From the NCBI GenBank assembly GCA_034437075.1, contig DAOTVD010000195.1, positions 1-16,122 on the forward strand: 16,122 bases of DNA, given 5' to 3'. The stretch comes from DAOTVD01 sp034437075. GTDB lineage: Bacteria > Chloroflexota > Anaerolineae > Aggregatilineales > J027. Position 1 is the first letter of the stretch. Each line of letters opens with the position of its first letter. The notes beneath the pieces were generated by a model, which worked only from the letters and a program-made list of their open reading frames with translations, ran no database searches and was not told the DNA's origin. Positions 1-5,982 of the stretch are shown here, one piece after another. The position numbers were made by a program, and so were the translations under genes.

Positions 1-2
1 CG

Positions 3-701
3 CAAGAACGCACCACGGCCCTGGATGGCACGCAGGTCGAAACCGGCACCTTGGTCGTGTTTGCGACGCTCGCTCGGGTGAATGTGCGTGAGGAGCCATC
101 AACATCCGCGCCGATCATCGGCCAATTAGCCGAAGATGAACGCGCGCTGGTTACGTTGCTCTCGCGTGAGCGTGAATGGGGGCAAATCACTTTTCGCGGT
201 CAGCCTGGTTGGGTGGCGCTCTTTGCCGTCAACATATTGGGTGACATTCGTACAGTACCGCTAATCGGCGAGCCCGGCTCTGGGGCGCCGGTGCCGGTGC
301 CCCCCAGCGGACGCACGCCCGAAGAGCGCGTTGTCGTAGACCGTGCCCAAGAGCATTTGGGGCGCTTCATTGGCGGCGCCGGCAACTTGGTCAATATCCT
401 GGAAGACGGGGTCGCGACGGGCTTCATCACCTGCAATATTCGCCTGGTTCCGTTATTCCGTGAATACCGTCCGGCATTGTCCGATTACCAGGTATATCCT
501 GAGCTTGAAGGCATCGTGGACCAGATGAACGCGGCATTTGAGACGCTCAACGGCGCGCGCCGCCCCTGGGTAACTGCCTGCGATGGCGCGTTCGTCCGGC
601 GTGTGCTCGACCAATACCCGAATTGGTTAGCGTCAGCGCAAGCAGGGTTGGCCCAATTGCGTGAGGCACAACGCCAATTGGCTATCCTCGCCACCCAATA
701 A
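3..701 (+). CDS. SH3b-domain protein, 5'-truncated by the window edge
   Basis: The reading frame is open from base 3, so the true start lies upstream of the window. An in-frame TTG at 51 has no convincing ribosome site and is unlikely to be the start. The visible N-terminal part (about residues 17-78 from base 3) has the bacterial SH3b pattern: a VNVREEPS segment, a strand ending in WGQI, and a GWVA turn. SH3b domains usually bind peptidoglycan or other wall or surface ligands. A Gly/Pro-rich linker (GAPVPVPPSG) follows. The last ~135 residues are mostly helical, of no family I recognise, and contain two cysteines (in ITCNI and TACDG) that could form a disulfide if the protein is exported. 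The signal peptide, if any, is outside the window. The gene converges on another SH3b gene. The domain call is good; the function is unknown. Confidence 0.8.
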   Translation, partial: QERTTALDGTQVETGTLVVFATLARVNVREEPSTSAPIIGQLAEDERALVTLLSREREWGQITFRGQPGWVALFAVNILGDIRTVPLIGEPGSGAPVPVPPSGRTPEERVVVDRAQEHLGRFIGGAGNLVNILEDGVATGFITCNIRLVPLFREYRPALSDYQVYPELEGIVDQMNAAFETLNGARRPWVTACDGAFVRRVLDQYPNWLASAQAGLAQLREAQRQLAILATQ

Positions 702-702
702 C

Positions 703-739
703 CAACTCAAACCCCCGCGTTAGGCGGGGGTTTGAGTTG
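703..739. terminator. Strong hairpin between convergent genes, probable bidirectional terminator
   Basis: A perfect 16-bp stem (703-718 with 724-739) encloses a 5-nt loop. The stem has a CCCCCGC/GCGGGGG core at the loop end and an A/T-richer base. It starts two bases after the stop codon at 699-701 and lies 25 bp from the stop of the opposing gene. There is no long T-run after either arm. Termination is therefore inferred from stem strength and position between convergent stops. Confidence 0.75.
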
Positions 740-763
740 AGTTGTCTACAATACTCGGCGTGG

Positions 764-1888
764 TTAAGGCGCGCCCAGAGACGAAATATTGCCACTTTCC
801 ACGCTAAACCAATCTCGCGCGGCCCAACCTTGCAGGTCACCCCGCACGATAAACACCCAATTACCATCGGAACTGAGCGCGGTGGCGGTTACCATCTCGC
901 CCCATCCCAAGCTGCCAATTTGGGCGCCGTTCAGGCTGGGGGTTTCGCGCACGCGCAAATTACCCACCGCCATCAGCGTGACACTTCCGGTTGGCGCGGG
1001 TGCCTCCACGGCGTCAGTACCAGGCAAGGAGGGCAGTTCGGTTGTATCCGCATCTGCGGTGGGGCCGGTGTCGCCCGTCGTGACATCACCAGAGACGACC
1101 CGCCACCAGGCAATCGCCGACCAACCTATGATGTCGCCATATTCGACCCGCGCCCAATTGCCGGAGTCGTCGGTACCGAGCAAACGCGCGGTGTCGCCCC
1201 ACGGCACCAGCGTAATGCGCGCGCTATTTTGGCTTGGTTCATCACGGATGAGGACATTGCCCACGGCTTGCACAATCGTAGCGCCCCCAGAAGTATCCGC
1301 GACGGCGGCTTCGGTGGTTTCGGCCACTGCCGAGGCATCACCGCTGACGGTGACGAACCAGGTTAGCGCTACCCAGCCAACCGTGCCTTCAAAATTGACA
1401 CGCCCCCAGTTGCCCGAGTCATCGCGGCCTAGCAGTTGTGCTTGCTCGCCCCAAGGGATAAGCCCAAGTTGTGCAGAATTCTGGGTGGGGGCGTCGCGCA
1501 AACGCACATTACCCCGCGCTTCGACTATCACACTACTGGTGGGGGCGCCAGCTTGTTGGCTACCATCCCCGGTTGTGGGGGCTCCGGTGGGCGCGCCGGT
1601 CACGCCAAACTGAGCCCATCCCAGGCGACCATCGGGCAAGCGAACGCGCGTAAACTCGTTCTGCACATCTTGCGGAAAACGGGTGATCGATGCGCCCAAA
1701 GAATATACCGCCAACAGACGCGATTCGGGGTTCGGTTGTTCGTAGACAAGCAAGCCATCAACCGCGACGGTGACAACTTCTTCTGGCCCTGTTTGCGCGG
1801 CCACGGGTGGTACCAACGTAGCAACCAGTGAAATCATCACCATGAAGACCACGGTGATGCGCACGGATTGTTTGATTACTCGGTTCAT
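764..1888 (-). CDS. Exported protein with four SH3b repeats
   Basis: The product has 374 residues. The ATG at 1888 is chosen because GGCAGGGAG lies about 8 nt upstream and because it begins a classical signal peptide: basic MNRVIKQSVR, a hydrophobic core, and VAA before QTG (cleavage near residue 31). An in-frame TTG at 1918 would only add ten residues before the signal peptide. Four SH3b units follow at about residues 38-95, 119-180, 204-265 and 302-364. Each has a VxVREEPS-like strand, a WxxV strand and a GW dipeptide, and they are separated by Thr/Gly/Ala/Pro-rich linkers. Units 2 and 3 are close to each other (both contain LLGxDDSGNW), which suggests recent duplication. Unit 1 is the most diverged. 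There is no catalytic domain. A wall-binding or surface-adhesion role for an extracellular protein is inferred. It is probably transcribed alone and ends at the hairpin shared with the convergent SH3b gene. Confidence 0.88.
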   Translation of the reverse strand: MNRVIKQSVRITVVFMVMISLVATLVPPVAAQTGPEEVVTVAVDGLLVYEQPNPESRLLAVYSLGASITRFPQDVQNEFTRVRLPDGRLGWAQFGVTGAPTGAPTTGDGSQQAGAPTSSVIVEARGNVRLRDAPTQNSAQLGLIPWGEQAQLLGRDDSGNWGRVNFEGTVGWVALTWFVTVSGDASAVAETTEAAVADTSGGATIVQAVGNVLIRDEPSQNSARITLVPWGDTARLLGTDDSGNWARVEYGDIIGWSAIAWWRVVSGDVTTGDTGPTADADTTELPSLPGTDAVEAPAPTGSVTLMAVGNLRVRETPSLNGAQIGSLGWGEMVTATALSSDGNWVFIVRGDLQGWAARDWFSVESGNISSLGAP

Positions 1889-2080
1889 CGGAATAACTCC
1901 CTGCCTGTTCTCAATCAATGAGTGTTTTAAGTGAGAATGCCTTTGATATTTTTTGATTATTGCACAAGCTATATATCCTCGCCAGCATGGCTCCCAACTC
2001 TGAGGGCGAGTGCCTCAAACTGAGGGTTGATTGCGTTACAAATTTGGCAGGTCGCCATTTTTGCCCCCCCTCTTTGATCT

Positions 2081-2096
2081 CCCCCGAATTCGGGGG
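2081..2096. repeat. GAATTC-centred palindrome, copy 1
   Basis: CCCCCGAATTCGGGGG is a perfect 16-bp palindrome. With one bulged G the pairing extends into the flanking TCT/AGA. A C-rich run (2064-2070) precedes it. The same core recurs 49 bp away at 2128-2147, so the pair may be a REP- or MITE-like intergenic repeat. Confidence 0.6.
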
Positions 2097-2127
2097 GAGA
2101 AAATCACGCAAGCGCGACATGACAGTC

Positions 2128-2147
2128 CCTCCCTGAATTCGGGGAGG
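2128..2147. repeat. GAATTC-centred palindrome, copy 2
   Basis: CCTCCCTGAATTCGGGGAGG pairs with itself along its whole length, with one T-G wobble next to the GAATTC centre. It resembles copy 1 at 2081-2096 in centre and flanking C/G runs. A further GGAGGGG lies at 2155-2161. The function is unknown. Confidence 0.55.
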
Positions 2148-2372
2148 CATTTACGGAGGGGTAAATATTAGGCCAGAGAAGGTCGCAAGAGGTCAAGCCT
2201 TGATGCGATTGCCCTGCCCAACTCTGAGGCGTGTAATCTGGTATCAAAGTCGATTGAAATGAAACCAAGCGAGGACGCGCGCCATGGCTACCAGCCAGCC
2301 AGAACGAGAATGATTAAGTAGCAGACGATGAGGCTAGGGCATGAAGACTGTGTCAGAAAAAGAGGCGCGTAG

Positions 2373-2404
2373 GCCGAGCACCCGCCAAGCATCGTATGCT
2401 CGGC
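2373..2404. promoter_or_regulatory. Inverted repeat just upstream of the secG promoter
   Basis: GCCGAGCA (2373-2380) and TGCTCGGC (2397-2404) are perfect 8-bp inverted repeats around a 16-nt centre. An alternative small hairpin AGCAT-CGT-ATGCT (2388-2400) overlaps it. The right arm ends 2 bp before the proposed -35 box. It could be an operator, or a terminator remnant, though no T-run follows. Confidence 0.4.
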
Positions 2405-2406
2405 TG

Positions 2407-2435
2407 TTTACCATGTTTCGCGTGCGTGCTATAAT
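2407..2435 (+). promoter_or_regulatory. Sigma70-type promoter for secG
   Basis: A -35-like TTTACC (2407-2412) is followed after 17 bp by a perfect TATAAT (2430-2435). The expected transcript would start near 2442, giving a leader of about 23 nt that includes the ribosome site AAAGGAG (2450-2456), 8 nt before the secG ATG. This is one of the clearest promoters in the window. Confidence 0.75.
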
Positions 2436-2464
2436 TTCGCCGTCTTCCTAAAGGAGTTTCATAC

Positions 2465-2695
2465 ATGGTTTTACTGGATATACTCAAAGTTGTGCAGATT
2501 GTAATCTCCATCGCCCTTATAGCGGTCGTGCTTTTGCAAAGTAGCGGCAGCGGCGTGGGGAGTCTGTTTGGCGGCGCGGATACCTCCGGCGCGGGGCGCA
2601 CCCGCCGAGGTGTAGAAAAGACCATCTACCAGATGACGATTGGCCTAGGGGTTGTTTTTGTCCTCAATGCCCTTGCTCAATTACTTTTACAATAG
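2465..2695 (+). CDS. secG: Preprotein translocase subunit SecG
   Basis: The protein has 76 residues, the usual size for SecG, the small membrane subunit that assists SecYE in protein export. It has two hydrophobic segments (about residues 6-24 and 54-75). Between them lies the SecG loop pattern LLQSSGSGVGSLFGG, then GAGRTRRGVEKTIYQMT with the conserved Gly/Ser-rich turn and basic residues before the second membrane helix. The ATG has a strong ribosome site (AAAGGAG, 8 nt spacing) and a promoter just upstream. The next gene, a secreted solute-binding protein, starts 19 bp after the stop and has no obvious promoter, so the two are probably co-transcribed. Confidence 0.95.
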   Translation: MVLLDILKVVQIVISIALIAVVLLQSSGSGVGSLFGGADTSGAGRTRRGVEKTIYQMTIGLGVVFVLNALAQLLLQ

Positions 2696-2714
2696 TAGGT
2701 TAGGCGTGCAAAAC

Positions 2715-4409
2715 ATGGGGCGCTCTATCCTATGTGGTTTGCTCCTGATGGCGATGGTAAACCAGGCCATCGTGTCTGTGGTGCATGCCCAAGCCCCGCG
2801 CCCCGACCAAGCGATGCCGGTTGAACTGCATGAGGGTCTTGTCGGGGAGATCAGCAAATTGAACCCCCTGTTCGCGAACCTCAACCCCGTCGATCGCGAC
2901 ATTAGCGCCCTCATTTACGAAGGGCTCACCGACATCAACGAATTTGGTGAAGTTGTGCCCGACCTCGCCACAGGCTGGATCGCGAGCCCGGATGGCGTTG
3001 AGTATGTTTTTCAACTCCGCCAGGATGTCTTGTGGCAAGATGGTACGCCCTTCAGCGCCGCCGATGTCGCGTATACGATCCGCACTTTGCGCCATCCCGA
3101 TTTTCCTGGCGACCCGGCCCTGCGCGATTTCTGGCGCACGGTAGAAATGCAAGTGCTAGATGATTACACGGTGCGCTTCCGGCTGGTGCAACCGCTGGCC
3201 AATTTCCCCGAACGCTTGCGCCAGGGCATCGCCCCCGCCCATGCGCTCGAAGGCGCGCCCGTGGACACACTCGACCAGCATCCCTTTAACCTCTCGCCCA
3301 TCGGCACCGGGCCATATCAAATTGAAACGCTTTTTGCACAAGAGGGGCAAATTTCTGGAATCAGCCTGCGGGTTGCCCCCAATTACCGCCAACGGCCCGA
3401 AGGCGCACAAGGCTACGCGCTAGATCGCCTGGTGTTCCGCACATACCCCGACATGGCAACGGCTATTCAGGACTATTTAGCCGGGGCAATCAACAGCCTG
3501 GGGCCAGTTCCTTTAGAACATCTGGAGGCTGTGCGGGGGATTAATGGCGTCGGGTTGCATACCAGCATCGCGCCCACCCTGGGCGTATTGATTTTTAACT
3601 GGCAGGCGGATTCATTAGCCTACTTTCGGGATGCCCGCTTCCGGCAAGCGCTAGCCTACGCGGTTGACCATGAAGCGATTGTGCGCGATGTCCTCGGCGG
3701 GCGGGCCGTCCCCGCTGAAAGCCCCATCTTGCCCGGTTCTTGGGCTTTCGATGCGCAGGCCGCCGCCAACTTTCCTCAGCCCGATGCACAGCGCGCCCAA
3801 GCGCTCTTAGAGCGCGTATCATTCGAGGCTTACCAACCGCCCGCGCCCGAAGACGACAATCCTGAAGACGACGAAGATCCAGAGCCCCCGCCGGCTGTAG
3901 AACAACGCCGCAATTTTAACATTCTTGTCTCGGACGATCCTGGCATTGCGGCGGTCGCTTTTGAGCTAGCCACCGTGTGGAATAGCCTGGGCTTTTCTAT
4001 TGAACTCGATATGGTGTCGCCCGCCACGCAACTTGAGCGTTTGCAAGCGGGTGACTTCGACGCAGCGCTTGTGGAATATAGCTTGGCCCCCTTCGCAGAC
4101 CCCGATCAGTTTTCATTGTGGCACAGTGGCCAGTACCCGATTGGCCAGAATTACGGCGCCATGAACGAACCTTTCATCAACAGCTTGTTAGCCCAGGCAC
4201 GGATTGACCCCGTGGGTTCACATCGCGCGGAGTTATACGCGACATTTCAGCGTGAGTTTGCGGTGCGGGTGCCCGCCTTGGTGCTTTACCATCCGGTGTT
4301 CGTCTATGCGCCCGATGTGCGCCTAGAAGGCGTCCAACTGGATTTCATCAGCCGGCCCAGCGACCGTTTTCGCAGCATTCAGAATTGGCATTTCGCGCCA
4401 CCAACTTAG
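2715..4409 (+). CDS. Family 5 extracellular solute-binding protein (oligopeptide/nickel ABC type)
   Basis: The product has 564 residues. The ATG at 2715 gives a clean signal peptide (MGRSILCGLLLMAMVN core, VHA before QAP). The frame stays open upstream to 2652, but that would overlap secG and destroy the signal peptide. The mature part has the SBP_bac_5 order: LNPLF near the N-terminus, LIYEGLTDINEFGEVVPDLA, the strand-turn segment WQDGTPFSAADVAYTIR, a central FRQALAYAVD block and a C-terminal region with ADPDQFSLWHS. Such proteins capture peptides or other ligands for an ABC importer. Two points are odd. There is no lipobox cysteine, although Gram-positive and Chloroflexota homologues are often lipoproteins. 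There is also an acidic, proline-rich insert at about residues 375-398. No permease or ATPase gene is nearby, so the substrate cannot be told from context. The stop overlaps the convergent rluE stop by 4 nt. Confidence 0.9.
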   Translation: MGRSILCGLLLMAMVNQAIVSVVHAQAPRPDQAMPVELHEGLVGEISKLNPLFANLNPVDRDISALIYEGLTDINEFGEVVPDLATGWIASPDGVEYVFQLRQDVLWQDGTPFSAADVAYTIRTLRHPDFPGDPALRDFWRTVEMQVLDDYTVRFRLVQPLANFPERLRQGIAPAHALEGAPVDTLDQHPFNLSPIGTGPYQIETLFAQEGQISGISLRVAPNYRQRPEGAQGYALDRLVFRTYPDMATAIQDYLAGAINSLGPVPLEHLEAVRGINGVGLHTSIAPTLGVLIFNWQADSLAYFRDARFRQALAYAVDHEAIVRDVLGGRAVPAESPILPGSWAFDAQAAANFPQPDAQRAQALLERVSFEAYQPPAPEDDNPEDDEDPEPPPAVEQRRNFNILVSDDPGIAAVAFELATVWNSLGFSIELDMVSPATQLERLQAGDFDAALVEYSLAPFADPDQFSLWHSGQYPIGQNYGAMNEPFINSLLAQARIDPVGSHRAELYATFQREFAVRVPALVLYHPVFVYAPDVRLEGVQLDFISRPSDRFRSIQNWHFAPPT

Positions 4410-5020
4410 CCAGGTTTGCTCATGCTGATACTTTTCCGTAAGGCGTGCTGTTCATCCTCGTTCAGGTGAGCCCACTCACCAAGCGCCAACCCCGCTAAGG
4501 TGATCGGCCCGATAGCAACTCGTATCAATCGCAGAGTAGGATGGCCAACATGGGCGGTCATCTTGCGCACCTGGCGATTTTTGCCCTCGCGTAGCGTCAG
4601 TTCAATCCAATCGGTGGGGACGGTTTTGCGATAGCGAATTGGTGGATCACGCGGCGGAATATCCGGCGGCGGATCAAGGCGACGCACCTCTGCCGGGCGT
4701 GTGGTATACCCTTTGAGGGTCACGCCCTGCCGCAAGGCATCTACTGCATGATCTGTAATGCGCTGTTCCACCTGTACCCAGTATGTACGCGGATGCTCGA
4801 AACGCGGTTCCAACAGACGCTGAATTAGCCAGGCATCATTGGAAAGCAACAACAAGCCTTCGCTATCTTTGTCCAGGCGACCCACAGCATGCACATCTTT
4901 GTCGATTTCGATGTAATCTTTTAAGGTCTGGCCCTGGTAGTCGCTCGGAGGCCGAAAGGCGCTTAACACGCCGTAGGGTTTGTTGAACCGAACGACAATT
5001 GAGGCTTTGCGGGCTGACAT
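4406..5020 (-). CDS. rluE: 23S rRNA pseudouridine synthase, RluE type
   Basis: The protein has 204 residues with the ATG at 5020 (CAGGAA about 6 nt upstream). A GTG at 5050 is an alternative that adds ten residues. It belongs to the RsuA/RluB/RluE/RluF family: NKPYGVLSAF near the N-terminus, the catalytic motif GRLDKDSEGLLLLSND with nucleophilic Asp at residue 50, and GKNRQVRKMTAHVGHPTLRLIR near the C-terminus. It has no N-terminal S4 domain. The segment RDPPIRYRKTVPTDWIELTLREGKNRQVRKM is divided as in E. coli RluE, which modifies U2457 of 23S rRNA, and GEWAHL matches the RluE end. The RluE assignment is therefore better than RluB or RsuA. Its upstream region is shared with the divergent amrB. 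Confidence 0.9.
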   Translation of the reverse strand: MSARKASIVVRFNKPYGVLSAFRPPSDYQGQTLKDYIEIDKDVHAVGRLDKDSEGLLLLSNDAWLIQRLLEPRFEHPRTYWVQVEQRITDHAVDALRQGVTLKGYTTRPAEVRRLDPPPDIPPRDPPIRYRKTVPTDWIELTLREGKNRQVRKMTAHVGHPTLRLIRVAIGPITLAGLALGEWAHLNEDEQHALRKSISMSKPG

Positions 5021-5083
5021 AGCATTCCTGTTTGCTCGATTTCTGGGCACACCTAATGATAGAATACAGACGCAAACGACAAC
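5021..5083. promoter_or_regulatory. Divergent promoter region between rluE and amrB
   Basis: The 63 bp between the two start codons must drive both genes. On the plus strand TAGAAT (5060-5065) is a good -10 without a clear -35, and would give a leader of only about 12 nt. On the minus strand TATCAT (5061-5056) lies 15 bp from TTGTCG (5082-5077). The two -10 elements overlap, so the two directions may compete. Confidence 0.35.
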
Positions 5084-5935
5084 ATGACGAAAAACGAAAG
5101 TTCATTGATGTCTCCTGATGTGCGCCCCGCTCACCTGGCGGGCCGATGGTACCCCGACAACCGAACCCAATTGCGCCAAACCATAGATGATTATCTGGCG
5201 GTGGATACGCCCCCTCCTCGTGCGCAAGCATTGCATGGTCTACTGGTGCCCCATGCCGGGATGCGCTACAGTGGCCCTGTAGCAGGGCGTGCCTTTGCCT
5301 ATCTCAAGGCGTTCGCCTCGGCTTACGATACGGTGGTTGTGATTGGCCCCTCGCATTATCCTTATAACGCGCCCCTGATCACGACTGCCCACACCCACTA
5401 TCAAACGCCCCTGGGGACAGTCCCCGTCGCCCGGGGGGTTGTGGCGGCATTAGATAAGTCATTAGAGACGTTACCCGTGCGTGATGACCCCGAACATGCA
5501 ATTGAAATCGAACTGCCGTTTTTGCAAGTTCTGCTAGCGAATTTTGAACTGGTGCCCATTGCTATGCTCGATCAATCCGAGGCGATGTGCGCAAAACTGG
5601 CCCGCATCCTGAATGGCGCCTTGCAAGGACGGCAAACGCTGTTTGTTGCCAGTTCAGACTTATCTCATTTTTATAACCAGGCCACCGCGCATAAACTCGA
5701 TCAATATGTGCTGGACGCCCTACAAGCCTATGATCCGGTAGGGGTGTTAAACGCGAAGCATGATGCACGCGGGTTGGCTTGCGGACGCGGCGCGATTGCT
5801 ACGATGATGCTTATGCTGGCCGCAAACGCCCATCAGCCGCACGTCCATCTGGATGCTTACGCGACGTCCGGCGCTGTTAGCGGGGATTATGAGCGCGTTG
5901 TGGGCTATGCGGCTGCCACGTTTTGGGGGGCCTGA
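5084..5935 (+). CDS. amrB: AmmeMemoRadiSam system protein B (MEMO1 family)
   Basis: The product has 283 residues. The family is recognised by RWYPDN near the N-terminus, VPHAGMRYSGPVAGRAF, VVIGPSHYPY, EHAIEIELPFLQ, SSDLSHF and LACGRGAI. The metal-site residues known from human MEMO1 (His, His, Cys) correspond to His57, His91 and Cys233. This points to an intact metal-binding fold related to LigB-type dioxygenases. In bacteria this protein usually goes with an AMMECR1 protein and a radical SAM protein, but neither is in the window. The biochemical role is still unsettled for the family. The start is uncertain: neither the ATG at 5084 nor the one at 5108 has a good ribosome site. The later one fits the usual family N-terminus (MxPxVRPAHLAG) better. 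The gene sits 47 bp before priA. Confidence 0.88.
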   Translation: MTKNESSLMSPDVRPAHLAGRWYPDNRTQLRQTIDDYLAVDTPPPRAQALHGLLVPHAGMRYSGPVAGRAFAYLKAFASAYDTVVVIGPSHYPYNAPLITTAHTHYQTPLGTVPVARGVVAALDKSLETLPVRDDPEHAIEIELPFLQVLLANFELVPIAMLDQSEAMCAKLARILNGALQGRQTLFVASSDLSHFYNQATAHKLDQYVLDALQAYDPVGVLNAKHDARGLACGRGAIATMMLMLAANAHQPHVHLDAYATSGAVSGDYERVVGYAAATFWGA

Positions 5936-5970
5936 TGCCCTACGCCAAACCTTGATGCCCTAAACCAAAC
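5933..5970 (+). repeat. Imperfect 20-bp tandem duplication spanning the amrB stop
   Basis: TGATGCCCTACGCCAAACCT (5933-5952) is followed directly by TGATGCCCTAAACCAAAC (5953-5970), with the first ten bases identical. The first TGA is the amrB stop codon, and the second copy runs into the priA ribosome site AAGGA (5971-5975). It looks like a small local duplication. Confidence 0.6.
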
Positions 5971-5982
5971 AAGGAAAAGAAC

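Larger units (their letters stand above)
1889..2406. other. Long intergenic region without a recognisable gene
   Basis: This is the only stretch over 300 bases without a supported gene. It begins with the ribosome site of the minus-strand SH3b gene, followed by an A/T-rich patch (about 1921-1980) that may hold its promoter, although no clear hexamer pair is visible. It then holds the two GAATTC-centred palindromes, a 13-bp direct repeat (1993-2005 and 2217-2229) and an inverted repeat at 2373-2404. I saw no tRNA, SRP RNA or riboswitch signature. Short reading frames here lack support. Confidence 0.7.

Noticed and set aside
789..1613. A 274-codon plus-strand frame opposite the four-repeat SH3b gene.
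   Set aside because: It is antisense to a well-supported gene, its composition is Pro/Ser/Thr-rich as expected for a shadow frame, and it has no domain or ribosome site.
2160..2340. A possible structural RNA (tRNA, SRP RNA or riboswitch) in the intergenic region.
   Set aside because: No conserved tRNA arms, SRP loop or riboswitch core could be found by eye, and the only hairpins are very short.
2341..2451. A 36-codon plus-strand frame starting at ATG 2341 with GAGG 7 nt upstream and ending 13 nt before secG.
   Set aside because: The secG promoter (TTTACC and TATAAT) and the inverted repeat lie inside it, and the peptide is short and composition-biased.
2652..2714. An extended start for the solute-binding protein overlapping secG.
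   Set aside because: The extra 21 residues precede a complete signal peptide starting at ATG 2715 and overlap the secG end.
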